Of a stretch of DNA of 46,702 bases, positions 34,102-41,805 are shown in pieces. The notes under the pieces were generated by a model. The model did no database searches. It was given only the letters and a program-made list of their open reading frames with translations, and was not told where the DNA came from. Made by a program: the position numbers and the translations under genes. Source of the DNA: Ectothiorhodospiraceae bacterium WFHF3C12 (lineage in GTDB: Bacteria > Pseudomonadota > Gammaproteobacteria > Nitrococcales > Nitrococcaceae); assembly GCA_013519935.1 (NCBI GenBank), contig JACDUA010000033.1, positions 1-46,702 on the forward strand, written 5' to 3'. The stretch's first letter is position 1; the number at the start of each line of letters is the position of its first letter.

Positions 34102-34671
34102 TCAGGGAAAGACCTCGACGAAGAACCGCCGCACGGAGTGCTGCAGGTGCACGATCCAGTGGGGTGAGCCACGGTCCGAACCGGCGGGTTCTATGGAGTT
34201 GTGGTAGGGCGTGATCTGGTCGAGCACGTACTCCTGTCCCGGGTCCAGGTCCACGAAGAACACGTGGCGGCCCTCCTTGAGGACCTTCTCGAAATTGCGG
34301 AAATGAACGTTCGGCTCTTCCATGCCGCGCAGCCCGCCTTCCCAGGTGAAGAACCCGAGCATGATGATCGAGAGGAAGATGAACGGGGTCCAGCCCGCCG
34401 CCGTGTCGGTCCAGCCGAACAGGTACGAGAGCGCCAGAACGATGATGGCGGCAAACACACCAACGGCCGCACCGATCAGTGTCGAGTGAACGACGTCCCG
34501 CCTCATCAGCGAGACGACCGCATTGAGGTGCTGGTGGCCTTCCAGGCCGGTGTCGTCGAGGGTCAGAACGTGGATCTGTGGGGTGACGATACCCGCCTGC
34601 TCCAGGTCCTCCTCCAGGCGCTCAAGATCGTCCAGATCATCACTAATGAAGAAACGGCGTTTCATGCTCAT
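34102..34671 (-). CDS. unknown two-TM protein next to the oxidase operon
   Basis: 189 residues from the ATG at 34671 with GGGAGG upstream. The N-terminal cytosolic part RRFFISDDLDDLERLEEDLEQAGIVTPQIHVLTLD looks like an alpha/beta sensor half. Two hydrophobic segments follow at about 63-86 and 95-112, then a conserved-looking hydrophilic tail with HFRNFEKVLKEGRHVFFVDLDPGQE. The general layout (short soluble head, glycine-rich TM hairpin, a second head) is that of small membrane stress proteins. It faces the oxidase operon and follows ctaB on the same strand. I do not recognise the family. Confidence 0.8.
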   Translation of the reverse strand: MSMKRRFFISDDLDDLERLEEDLEQAGIVTPQIHVLTLDDTGLEGHQHLNAVVSLMRRDVVHSTLIGAAVGVFAAIIVLALSYLFGWTDTAAGWTPFIFLSIIMLGFFTWEGGLRGMEEPNVHFRNFEKVLKEGRHVFFVDLDPGQEYVLDQITPYHNSIEPAGSDRGSPHWIVHLQHSVRRFFVEVFP

Positions 34672-34868
34672 GACTCACCTCCCGGTCAGCCGTGCGTTGC
34701 CATCGGGCCGGGTCAGCAGGCTCGCTCCGGACGCTCGTGGCTCCGGGCGCTGTCCCGGACAGTCGAGCACGTCCGCACCACTGCGGCTGCGCCCATCGTC
34801 GGCAGGTCTGGCGATTGCGCGTCGCCATCTGCCGCCGCTTCCCTGCGGATTCGCATGACGCCCGCTGG

Positions 34869-35774
34869 CTACCACAACTGCAAACCGGTGTGGTGGTCAA
34901 CCAGCAGCGCCGTGAATAGCAGGCCGAGGTAGATAATCGAGTACCGGAATGCCTTGATCGGCGCCTTGTCCCGGCCCATCACGACCGCGGCAGCGTGGTG
35001 CAGATAGACCGCCCCCAACAACGTCGCCGCGATCAGATAGACGTCCCCGCTCATGCCCAGGGCATAGGGCCAGATGCTGACGGCCACCAGGGCGATGGTG
35101 TAGGCAAGCACGTTCAGCCGGGTGAACCGCTCGCCGTGCGTGATGGGCAACATGGGGACGCCGGCCTGGGCGTAGTCCTCGATTCGATCCAGGGCCAGGG
35201 CCCAGAAGTGTGCCGGCGTCCACACGAATATGATCAGTACCAGGACCAGCGGTTCGACCGCGATGGCGCCGGTGACGGCGGTCCAGCCGAACAGCGGCGG
35301 TGCTGCGCCGAACAGGCCGCCGATGACGATGTTCTGCGGCGTGCGGTACTTCAGGAACAGCGTGTAGACCAGCCCGTAGCCGATCCAGGAAACCAGGTTC
35401 AGCGCCGCGGTCAGCGGGTTGACCAGATAGGTGAGCACCACCATACCAGCCACGCCCAGGAGTGCGGAGAACGCCATGGCCTGACCCAGCGGGATGCGTC
35501 CCTGGGCCATTGGGCGCCGACGGGTACGGCGCATGCGCTGGTCGATGTGGACATCCGCGACGTGGTTTACGACGGCCGCGGAGCCGGCCACCAGCGCGAT
35601 CCCGGTCATTGCGAACACCAGGGTGTCCAGGCCGGGTACGGTCTCTACCGCCAGGAACATGCCCACTAGAGCGGTGAGCAGCATGAGCAGCACGACGCGA
35701 GGCTTGCACAGCGTCAGAAAGTCCCGCCAGGACGGTGCGGCGACCGGAATCGCAACGTCTCTCACGCCATTCAT
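34869..35774 (-). CDS. ctaB: protoheme IX farnesyltransferase (heme O synthase)
   Basis: 301 residues from the ATG at 35774; a TTG one codon earlier is possible. UbiA-type prenyltransferase with eight to nine helices. The first Asp-rich site reads NHVADVHIDQRMRRTRRRPM, with H in place of the usual D in the second position. The second region is RIEDYAQAGVPMLP. It adds farnesyl to heme B, giving heme O for the oxidase next door. No CtaA, CtaG or SURF1 genes are present here, so assembly factors must be elsewhere. Confidence 0.95.
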   Translation of the reverse strand: MNGVRDVAIPVAAPSWRDFLTLCKPRVVLLMLLTALVGMFLAVETVPGLDTLVFAMTGIALVAGSAAVVNHVADVHIDQRMRRTRRRPMAQGRIPLGQAMAFSALLGVAGMVVLTYLVNPLTAALNLVSWIGYGLVYTLFLKYRTPQNIVIGGLFGAAPPLFGWTAVTGAIAVEPLVLVLIIFVWTPAHFWALALDRIEDYAQAGVPMLPITHGERFTRLNVLAYTIALVAVSIWPYALGMSGDVYLIAATLLGAVYLHHAAAVVMGRDKAPIKAFRYSIIYLGLLFTALLVDHHTGLQLW

Positions 35775-35949
35775 CAAGTGCCTCGCTGGTTGCGAGCCCT
35801 TTTGTTGAGTTTAGTCGCAATTGCGCGTGCGTCGAGCGTCGCGCCCAGCGCCTCCCGGCGCACTTTGATGGGGCCGGTGCTGCAATTGCGCCGGTGTCGG
35901 GATCATACCCGGCGAAACGCCAGAGGGATGCCGGTTGGCCTGGCGGGTG

Positions 35950-36552
35950 TCAGTAACCGGCGTTGGCCGTGTGGCAGCAGATGCGGCCGTCCTCGTCGAA
36001 GCGGACATCGCAGTTGGCGATCAGCCGTTCGCGCAGTTGCCTGCGGGCACGGAACAGCCGGGATTTCGCCGCATTCAGGGTTATGCCGCTTGCCTTGGCG
36101 TAGTCGCTCTGGCGGATGCCGTCGAGATCACAGGCCTGGATGACGTCGCGCTCGCGTTCCTGCATCAGGCGCAGGTTGCGGGCCAGGCAATGACTCAGGG
36201 CATCGACTGGGTGGTCGTCCGGCTCCGGAGAAGGCAGATCTTCCGGCAGCGATAGACCGGGCTTCTCACGGCGTTGTCTGTCCACCAGGGCATTGCGCGC
36301 GACCCGGAACAGCCAGGCTCTCGGGTTGTCCAGCTCGCAGAAGCCCTCGCCGGCCCGTAGTGCCTTCAGGAATACGTCCTGCAGCAGATCCTCCGCGGCA
36401 TCCCGGTGCCGCGTCCGGCTTACGAGGAATCCCAGCAGCTCGTCCTCGTAGGCGCGCCAGGCGCCGAGAACGCAGTCGAAGGCCGCCGTGTCATCCGGTT
36501 CTTGACCGGCCTCAACCGCGTCGGCGCGATTTTCGCGCAACCTTTCAGCCAT
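35950..36552 (-). CDS. ECF-type RNA polymerase sigma factor with cysteine-rich tail (SigZ-like)
   Basis: 200 residues. Region 2 lies at about 28-95 (AYEDELLGFLVSRTRHRDAAEDLLQDVFLKAL, DNPRAWLFRVARNALVDRQRR) and region 4 at about 118-178 (LMQERERDVIQACDLDGIRQSDYAKASGITLNAAKSRLFRARRQLRERL). A short tail carries C181, C192, C193 and H194 (CDVRFDEDGRICCHTANAGY). No anti-sigma gene is adjacent, so the tail may sense redox or metal directly. It is divergent from a permease plus CxxC thioredoxin pair. The start at 36552 has GGAGAGAAG upstream at a slightly long distance. Confidence 0.9.
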   Translation of the reverse strand: MAERLRENRADAVEAGQEPDDTAAFDCVLGAWRAYEDELLGFLVSRTRHRDAAEDLLQDVFLKALRAGEGFCELDNPRAWLFRVARNALVDRQRREKPGLSLPEDLPSPEPDDHPVDALSHCLARNLRLMQERERDVIQACDLDGIRQSDYAKASGITLNAAKSRLFRARRQLRERLIANCDVRFDEDGRICCHTANAGY

Positions 36553-36574
36553 CGCTGCGTCTTCTCTCCAGAGG

Positions 36575-36605
36575 ACCTCCCGGGGGAGGTGTATCGAAAC
36601 CGATA
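36575..36605. promoter_or_regulatory. dyads in the sigma/permease divergent promoter
   Basis: ACCTCCC-GG-GGGAGGT (36575-36590) has perfect 7-bp arms, and TATCG-AAAC-CGATA (36592-36605) has 5-bp arms. They lie in the 69-bp gap between the two divergent genes and are candidate operators or promoter parts. Confidence 0.4.
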
Positions 36606-36621
36606 GGGCGCGAGGTAACGA

Positions 36622-37623
36622 ATGTTTGAGATATTCACCCGATTGGCCGACTGGCTGGCCTATGGAGTGCTGGGGCTCCAGGCTTCGAGCCGGTTCGGGG
36701 CCGCGGTGCATTTCTTCATCGAGGATACCACCAAGATATTCGCCCTGCTGGTGGTCATGATCTACCTGATCGCGCTGGCCCGCGCGTCGCTGGACCTGGA
36801 GCGAACGCGGAACTTCCTGCAGGGGCGCCATCGGCTGGCGGGCTATTTTCTGGGCTCGGGTTTCGGCGCAGTGACGCCGTTCTGTTCCTGTTCCAGCATT
36901 CCGCTGTTCCTCGGGTTTACGAGTGCCGGCATCCCAGTGGGGATCACCATGGCCTTCCTGCTGACTTCGCCGGTGATCAACGAGGTGGCGGTGGTGATGC
37001 TCTGGGGGCTGTTGGGCTGGAAGTTCACGGTGGCCTACGTGGCCGTGGGCGTCGGTGTGGGCGTGCTCGGCGGTCTGCTGCTCGATGCGATGCGCGCCGA
37101 GCGCTGGCTGCAGCCGTTCGCCGCCAAGGCCTACGAGGCGGCAACGGTGGCCGATGGGGGGGTTGAGGTGTCCGTGCGCAAGCCGCTGACGCCCCGTGAG
37201 CGCCACCGGTTCGCGGTGGACGAGTTGAAGGAGATCGTCGGGCGGATCTGGAAATGGGTGTTCATCGGAGTGGCCCTGGGCGCGGGCCTGCACGGCTTTG
37301 TGCCGGAGGGCTGGTTTGCCGCGAACCTGGGGGCCGGGCAATGGTGGACGGTCCCGGCGGCGGTGGTCGCGGGGCTGCCGCTGTACTCCAACGCGACCGG
37401 CGTCATCCCGGTCCTGGAAAGCCTGCTCGGCAAGGGATTGCCCTTGGGCACCACTCTGGCGTTCTGCCTGAGCACGGTCGCGGCAAGCTTCCCGGAGTTC
37501 GTCCTGCTCAAGCAGGTCATGCAGTGGCGCCTGCTGGCTGCGTTGTTCGTCATTCTGCTGGTGAACTTCATGCTGGTGGGGTGGATATTCAACGGCATAG
37601 CGCCCTGGTTGGCCATCGGCTGA
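36622..37623 (+). CDS. permease of the DUF318/ArsP-like family
   Basis: 333 residues with about eight hydrophobic segments. The signature TPFCSCSSIPLF has C88 and C90. SAGIPVGITMAFLLTSPVINE and AGLPLYSNATGVIPVLESLLGKGLPLGTTLAFCLSTVAASFPEFVLLKQVM form the second conserved half. ArsP-type members export trivalent organoarsenicals, and others are linked to unknown metals or sulfur species. GAGGT precedes the ATG. It is followed by a small thioredoxin in the same operon, which favours a thiol-reactive substrate. Confidence 0.9.
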   Translation: MFEIFTRLADWLAYGVLGLQASSRFGAAVHFFIEDTTKIFALLVVMIYLIALARASLDLERTRNFLQGRHRLAGYFLGSGFGAVTPFCSCSSIPLFLGFTSAGIPVGITMAFLLTSPVINEVAVVMLWGLLGWKFTVAYVAVGVGVGVLGGLLLDAMRAERWLQPFAAKAYEAATVADGGVEVSVRKPLTPRERHRFAVDELKEIVGRIWKWVFIGVALGAGLHGFVPEGWFAANLGAGQWWTVPAAVVAGLPLYSNATGVIPVLESLLGKGLPLGTTLAFCLSTVAASFPEFVLLKQVMQWRLLAALFVILLVNFMLVGWIFNGIAPWLAIG

Positions 37624-37671
37624 GCCGGGTTCGCGAATAGCCCATCGAGAATCTTGTGAGAGGTAGCCAAG

Positions 37672-37911
37672 ATGAAGGTTGAAGTTTTGGGAAGCGGATG
37701 CAAAAAGTGCGTTGCCACCGCGGAGCGCATCACCGAAGTGGGGCAGGCGCTCAACGCCGAAGTAACCGTGGAAAAGGTCACCGACGCGGAGAAAATCATG
37801 CGCTATCAGGTAATGTCCACGCCCGGGGTGGCCATCGACGGCAAGCTTGTCCACAGCGGCTCCGTCCCTAGCCGTGAGGATATCGAGGGGTGGCTGAAGG
37901 GCGCGGCCTGA
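37672..37911 (+). CDS. small thioredoxin-like CxxC protein
   Basis: 79 residues, a minimal thioredoxin fold: KVEVLGSGCKKCVAT with C10 and C13, and the cis-proline in MSTPGVAIDGKLVHSGSVPS. It matches the redox-active disulfide protein 2 group. It is commonly found beside DUF318 permeases, as here, 48 nt downstream. It probably reduces or delivers the permease substrate. Confidence 0.93.
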   Translation: MKVEVLGSGCKKCVATAERITEVGQALNAEVTVEKVTDAEKIMRYQVMSTPGVAIDGKLVHSGSVPSREDIEGWLKGAA

Positions 37912-38074
37912 CTCGGCTCAACGCCTCCTGACCGCTTCTCCTTCGGGTGAAGCGTTCCCGTGGTGCCATGCCGGCCGCGTGCGGCCGGCGGACCAACTAT
38001 GCTGGATGAATGCCGGGATCCCTGCTTGGGCAGATCGCGGCGGCAACGGCTTGCTGCAGGAGGCGGCGCACCGG

Positions 38075-38449
38075 ATGGGTCCGACGTCCGCTAAAGCCCG
38101 CGCGGCGGATGGGGTCGCGCTAGCGGCCCTGGCGGGCGGGATTGCGTTCAGCGTCGCCATGGACGACTGGGGCTGGTTCGCCCGTAGCGGCTCCGCGGTT
38201 GTCGCCATTGGCATCCTGCTCACCTCCAGTCAGATCCGCGAGCACATGAAGCGGCTGCGGTCGCTGCGCGGCCAGCTCATGGCCCAGAGCCAGCGGGACT
38301 GGGCGTCGGACGAGGACAAGCGGACGCTGCTGCGCGCGGCCAGCGTTCAGGAGAGCATCTGGGAAGGCGAGGGCCACGGGCTGTACATGCTGATCGCCGG
38401 GACGCTGATCTGGGGGTTCGGCGACCTGCTGGGACTGGCGTTCGGCTGA
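38075..38449 (+). CDS. unknown small membrane protein
   Basis: 124 residues from the ATG at 38075, which has AGGAGG 11 nt upstream; a longer frame back to 37979 is possible. Hydrophobic segments near 12-28, 33-50 and 100-118 (LYMLIAGTLIWGFGDLLGLAF), with a charged middle (EHMKRLRSLRGQLMAQSQRDWASDEDKRTLLRAASVQESI). Not recognised. It may be read through from the thioredoxin gene. Confidence 0.7.
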   Translation: MGPTSAKARAADGVALAALAGGIAFSVAMDDWGWFARSGSAVVAIGILLTSSQIREHMKRLRSLRGQLMAQSQRDWASDEDKRTLLRAASVQESIWEGEGHGLYMLIAGTLIWGFGDLLGLAFG

Positions 38450-38567
38450 AGCCTGGGGTTTACGGCGGGCGGCTGGAAACGAACGAGTCGCCCCGGCCAG
38501 ATGGGTTGGTGGGCTTGCGCCCACCCTGCGGGATTGCGGGAGAGGTTCACCGGCGGAGCGAAGCCTG

Positions 38568-38768
38568 TCAGCTCTTCCCTTCTTCTTCGTCCGGGTGCAG
38601 CAGATCGAAGAGCTCGCGGCGTTTGCGGTCGTATTGCTCAAAGGCTTGCATTGCCTCGTGGTAAGCGAACCTGTTCGTCGGGTCTTCCGCCCATTTGCGT
38701 TCCCGGCGCACATACTCCGCCCAGAGATCCGCCAGATGGGGATGAAGGTCCGGATGCTGTTCCGCCAT
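38568..38768 (-). CDS. unknown 66-aa protein
   Basis: A small charged helical protein (HPHLADLWAEYVRRERKWAEDPTNRFAYHEAMQAFEQYDRKRRELFDLLHPDEEEGK). The ATG at 38768 has AAGAAGGAG upstream, a good ribosome binding site. No TM or cysteine. It is last in the co-oriented sigma/DUF4331 cluster. Function unknown. Confidence 0.7.
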   Translation of the reverse strand: MAEQHPDLHPHLADLWAEYVRRERKWAEDPTNRFAYHEAMQAFEQYDRKRRELFDLLHPDEEEGKS

Positions 38769-38901
38769 GGTGGTCTCCTTCTTCCTTCGGTGATGGGATC
38801 GTTCCTGGTACGACCGGCTCGTCCCTGCGGAAGGGCAATGAGCCCGGTCGCCAACTTTCAACGGCAGCCGTCAGGCTGCGGGATGCCGCAACGGTGCATG
38901 G

Positions 38902-39762
38902 CTAGTCCGTCGCCCGCCGCAGCCGGTACTTCACGACCCGGTCGTTGCCCGAGTCCGAGAGCCAGACGATGTCCCCACGCACCTCGACGCCCTCGGGCGT
39001 CCGGAACCGGCCGAGGCCCTTACCCGGCGCTCGCTCCCCCAGTACGAGCAGCAACTTCCCGTCCGGTCCGATGATCTTGATCTGGTGGTTGTTCTTGTCC
39101 GCCGCGATCAGCGTCCCGTCCGGCAGCACGTCCTGATAGCGCACACCGTCGAAGTCGTACGGCGGGCCCTTCAACTCACGCTTGATCTCCAGCTCCTGCG
39201 AAAGTAGCAGCATCCGGTCGTTGCCGGCGTCCGCCAGCCAGTTATCGCCGTTGGGGGCTCGCTCCAGGTCGTGGGGTGCGGCAAGCCCGGTCAGCTCGGC
39301 AACGACCTTGCCATCCTCGTATGCCACCACGTTCCCGGACCAGGCGCCGGCCACGTAGACGCGGCCGTTGGGATGCGCGAGCACGCCCTCCGGCCCGCGA
39401 ATGCGCTCGCCCAGCTCGCCGACCAGGGTGGCTTCCAGCCCGTCCAGGGTGTAGATGGTCACGCGGCCGTTGTGGGTGTCGGCCACGTAGACGCGGCCAG
39501 TGGCATCGAAATCCACGTCATGGGTGCCGGACTGGTGGTCGGCGCCGAAGCTGCCGCGTTCCTCCAGGGTCTCCGGGTCGAGGATCAGTACCCGGTCATT
39601 ACCGACGTCGGAGACGAGCAAGTGCCGGCCGTCCGGGGAGAGCTTGAGGTCGTGGGGGTTGTCCATGGACCCGGTGCTCGCGGCGATAAACTCGGCGCTC
39701 AGGCTTTGCGCCGCCAGCGTCGGGGCGGCAAGTACGAGACCCAGGGCAAGCCACGTTCTCAT
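38902..39762 (-). CDS. secreted NHL-repeat beta-propeller protein
   Basis: 286 residues. The signal peptide MRTWLALGLVLAAPTLAAQS is likely cleaved near residue 18-20. The rest is made of NHL-type blades: NPHDLKLSPDGRHLLVSDVGNDRVLI, GTHDVDFDATGRVYVADTHNGRVTIY, GPEGVLAHPNGRVYVAGAWSGNVVAY, APHDLERAPNGDNWLADAGNDRMLLL and TPEGVEVRGDIVWLSDSGNDRVVKY. About six blades are seen. Exported propellers of this kind bind ligands or partners; no catalytic motif is visible. Confidence 0.85.
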   Translation of the reverse strand: MRTWLALGLVLAAPTLAAQSLSAEFIAASTGSMDNPHDLKLSPDGRHLLVSDVGNDRVLILDPETLEERGSFGADHQSGTHDVDFDATGRVYVADTHNGRVTIYTLDGLEATLVGELGERIRGPEGVLAHPNGRVYVAGAWSGNVVAYEDGKVVAELTGLAAPHDLERAPNGDNWLADAGNDRMLLLSQELEIKRELKGPPYDFDGVRYQDVLPDGTLIAADKNNHQIKIIGPDGKLLLVLGERAPGKGLGRFRTPEGVEVRGDIVWLSDSGNDRVVKYRLRRATD

Positions 39763-39906
39763 CGACGCTTCTCCGCTCGAGTCAACCTATTGCAAAGGAT
39801 AGCCGCCGTGGCGGACTTGCGTAGGGTGAGCGCAAGCACATCGACCGGCCGCATCCATGGGGTCCGCGTGGGCTTGGACCCCCTGCGGGTCGGCGGTTAC
39901 CGGCAG

Positions 39907-40128
39907 TTACGCGCGCCGCCGGGAGGGTGGTCCGGACCTCACGGGGTCGTGCGTCCGACGCACATCGGTAATGGCCGGTTCATGGTCGCCGTAGAACCGG
40001 CGGTACTGCGCCATTGCCCGTTCGGCCAGCTCGTACTGGCCGGACTGCGCCAGCTCTCTGATGTACCCGCGCCACTGGGCGGGCGGCATGATCGGCAGGG
40101 CGCGCGTGTCGACGATGTTGATGGCCAT
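39907..40128 (-). CDS. unknown 73-aa protein under a putative ECF promoter
   Basis: MAINIVDTRALPIMPPAQWRGYI-type N-terminus, a helical RELAQSGQYELAERAMAQYRRFYGDH middle and a basic Arg/Pro tail. The ATG at 40128 follows AAGGGAG. The 62-bp gap before it holds the same bipartite motif as the DUF4331 leader, starting at the stop codon of the anti-sigma gene. Function unknown. Confidence 0.72.
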   Translation of the reverse strand: MAINIVDTRALPIMPPAQWRGYIRELAQSGQYELAERAMAQYRRFYGDHEPAITDVRRTHDPVRSGPPSRRRA

Positions 40129-40161
40129 GGCTCCGTACTCCCTTCTCACTGGGTTGGTACG

Positions 40162-40194
40162 GGGAATACGTCGGCCATGGCCATCTGGATTCAG
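40162..40194 (-). promoter_or_regulatory. putative ECF-sigma promoter upstream of the 73-aa gene
   Basis: Minus strand: CTGAATCCAG (40194-40185), 11 bp and CGACGTATTCCC (40173-40162). It is identical apart from two bases, with the same spacing, to 43304-43336. The -10-like part lies about 38 nt from the ATG. The first bases overlap the anti-sigma stop codon. Confidence 0.65.
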
Positions 40195-40880
40195 CCGCTG
40201 CGCGGCGTAACGAAACGCGCCTGGTAGACCACCGACCCCGTGGGCTGACCGGTCGGGGAGCCGCCGGGCGGTTCCACGGAGACGGCCAGGGCGGCGCCGC
40301 CCGCCCGGGCCGCATCCACGGGCAGGGCGACGCTGCGGCTGCCCTGCTCGGGAAGAAGACCCAGAGAACGCGGCTTCTCGCCCGACGCGGGGGGCATGAG
40401 CCACAGCTCCAGGGCCTTGCCCTCGGGCGCCGCCACCGTGCCGACGGCGCTTATGTTCAGCTCGCCGGTCTCCGGGTCGGCCGTAACCGTCCACAGCGGC
40501 GTGGTGGCGTCTTCGGCAATGATGGCGACGTAGCTCTCGGGCGGGGCGGTGGGTACCGAGACGACCAGGAAGACGGCGAGGACGGCAGCGGCTGCCGTGG
40601 CCGTCGCGGTCGCCGCCGGCCATCCGAGCCAGTCCATGAGCCCGCGGCGCTCAGGCTGGATGCGCGCACGGATGCGGCGCCAGACACGCCGTGGAGGTTG
40701 GCGCTCGGGCAGGCCCGCTGCGACGGCGTTGAGCTGACGCTCCCAGCCGTGGACGGCCTCGCACAGGGTCGGGAACTCCAGCATCAGCCGCTCGAAGCGC
40801 CGCCGGGCGCGGCCGTGCAGTGTGCCCACCACATATTCCGCGGCCAGCCGGTCCTGCAGCTCCAGGTCGCGGTATCTCAT
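40191..40880 (-). CDS. anti-sigma factor of the RskA type
   Basis: 229 residues. The ATG at 40880 overlaps the sigma stop (ATGA), so the pair is translationally coupled. The N-terminal anti-sigma domain (RLAAEYVVGTLHGRARRRFERLMLEFPTLCEAVHGWERQLNAVA), one TM helix at about 86-109 and a periplasmic RskA domain ending in SVVYQARFVTP (LELWLMPPASGEKPRSLGLL is typical) are present. It holds the sigma factor at the membrane until a signal, perhaps proteolysis, frees it. The N-terminus lacks the zinc-type HxxxCxxC. Confidence 0.92.
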   Translation of the reverse strand: MRYRDLELQDRLAAEYVVGTLHGRARRRFERLMLEFPTLCEAVHGWERQLNAVAAGLPERQPPRRVWRRIRARIQPERRGLMDWLGWPAATATATAAAAVLAVFLVVSVPTAPPESYVAIIAEDATTPLWTVTADPETGELNISAVGTVAAPEGKALELWLMPPASGEKPRSLGLLPEQGSRSVALPVDAARAGGAALAVSVEPPGGSPTGQPTGSVVYQARFVTPRSG

Positions 40881-41446
40881 CCCTGCAGGCATTGTTTCAG
40901 GCCCTCCAGTCCGCGGCGGATCCAGCTCTTGACGGTGCCCAGTGGGCGTTTCAGTCGGCTGCTGAGCTCGTGGTGGGTGAGTCCCTGGAAGAAGGCCAGG
41001 GTGATGGTCTGACGCTGGGTATCGCTGAGCTCGTCCAGGCAGCGCTGGAGCGCGGCGGCGTCGTCCTGGGCGAGGAACTGTTCCATGGGCCCGGCGTCGT
41101 CATCGGTTATCCGGCCCATGTCCTCGTCGGATAAAGGGGCTTCCGGCCGCCGGCCCCGGGCGCGGCGTACGTCGATGGCCAGGTACCGGGCGATGCTCAC
41201 CAGCCAGGTGAGCACGTTGCCCCGGGACGCGTTGTAGTCGCCGGCCTTGTGCCAGACCTTCACGTAGGCTTCCTGCAGCGCTTCCTCGGCCCACTCGCGG
41301 CGGACGAGCATGCGCAGGCATACCGCGAACAGGGTGGGGGAGGTCAGCTCGTACAATCGGGCGAACGCCTGCTGGTCGCCGCGTGCGGTCAGGTGCAGCA
41401 GGCGGACCAGCTCCTCGTTGCGCTCCTGGACGCGTTCCGGGTCCAT
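40877..41446 (-). CDS. ECF-type sigma factor (SigK-like)
   Basis: 189 residues from the ATG at 41446 (GGAGAAAGCC upstream); an ATG four codons earlier is possible. Region 2: FARLYELTSPTLFAVCLRMLVRREWAEEALQEAYVKVWHKA and WLVSIARYLAIDVRR. Region 4: CLDELSDTQRQTITLAFFQGLTHHELSSRLKRPLGTVKSWIRRGLEGLKQCL. It is paired with an RskA-type anti-sigma. Two nearby leaders share a motif suitable for this sigma factor; its own 118-bp leader does not have it, so it may rely on readthrough past the hairpin at 41530-41557. Confidence 0.94.
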   Translation of the reverse strand: MDPERVQERNEELVRLLHLTARGDQQAFARLYELTSPTLFAVCLRMLVRREWAEEALQEAYVKVWHKAGDYNASRGNVLTWLVSIARYLAIDVRRARGRRPEAPLSDEDMGRITDDDAGPMEQFLAQDDAAALQRCLDELSDTQRQTITLAFFQGLTHHELSSRLKRPLGTVKSWIRRGLEGLKQCLQG

Positions 41447-41529
41447 GGCTTTCTCCATCGGGTCTCAGCCGGGGCGCCCGTGATCCCGCGGCGCCCGGCG
41501 CCACGGTATCACGCCTGAATTCGAGTTGA

Positions 41530-41557
41530 GCACGGCGGCGCGGATGCGCCGCCGTGC
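41530..41557 (-). terminator. hairpin between the small lipoprotein and the sigma gene
   Basis: GCACGGCGGCGC-GGAT-GCGCCGCCGTGC, a perfect 12-bp stem just past the lipoprotein stop. No T-run follows on the minus strand, so it may stabilise the upstream mRNA or only attenuate readthrough into the sigma gene. Confidence 0.55.
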
Positions 41558-41564
41558 CTTCGGC

Positions 41565-41795
41565 CTACTGCAGTACATCGTCGTAGGCGTTGGGGTTGTC
41601 GCGGTCCGTGAACCGCAGGTCCCGGTCGTTGACCGCGACCGGCTCGCCGTCGACATCCCCGCCCAGCACCGACTTGATGAACAGTGTGAAGTCGGTGCCG
41701 GTTTCGGCGCTGCCGCCGTCGTTGTCGCCACCGCAACCCGCCACGGCCGCGGCGAGCAGTGCAGCGGCGAAGAGCTTGAGGTTCCGCTGTGTCAT
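41565..41795 (-). CDS. small unknown lipoprotein
   Basis: 76 residues. The signal LKLFAAALLAAAVAGC has a lipobox VAGC with the lipid cysteine at C21, followed by an acidic Gly/Asp-rich linker (GGDNDGGSAETG). The mature stretch FTLFIKSVLGGDVDGEPVAVNDRDLRFTDRDNPNAYDDVL is short and acidic. It starts 10 nt after the DUF4331 stop, so the two are co-translated and probably work together at the envelope. Family not recognised. Confidence 0.85.
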   Translation of the reverse strand: MTQRNLKLFAAALLAAAVAGCGGDNDGGSAETGTDFTLFIKSVLGGDVDGEPVAVNDRDLRFTDRDNPNAYDDVLQ

Positions 41796-41805
41796 GTCGG
41801 CCTCC

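Noticed and set aside
36553-37854. In-frame upstream extension of the ECF sigma gene on the minus strand
   Set aside because: It runs antisense through the permease and thioredoxin genes; the sigma domain begins after the ATG at 36552.
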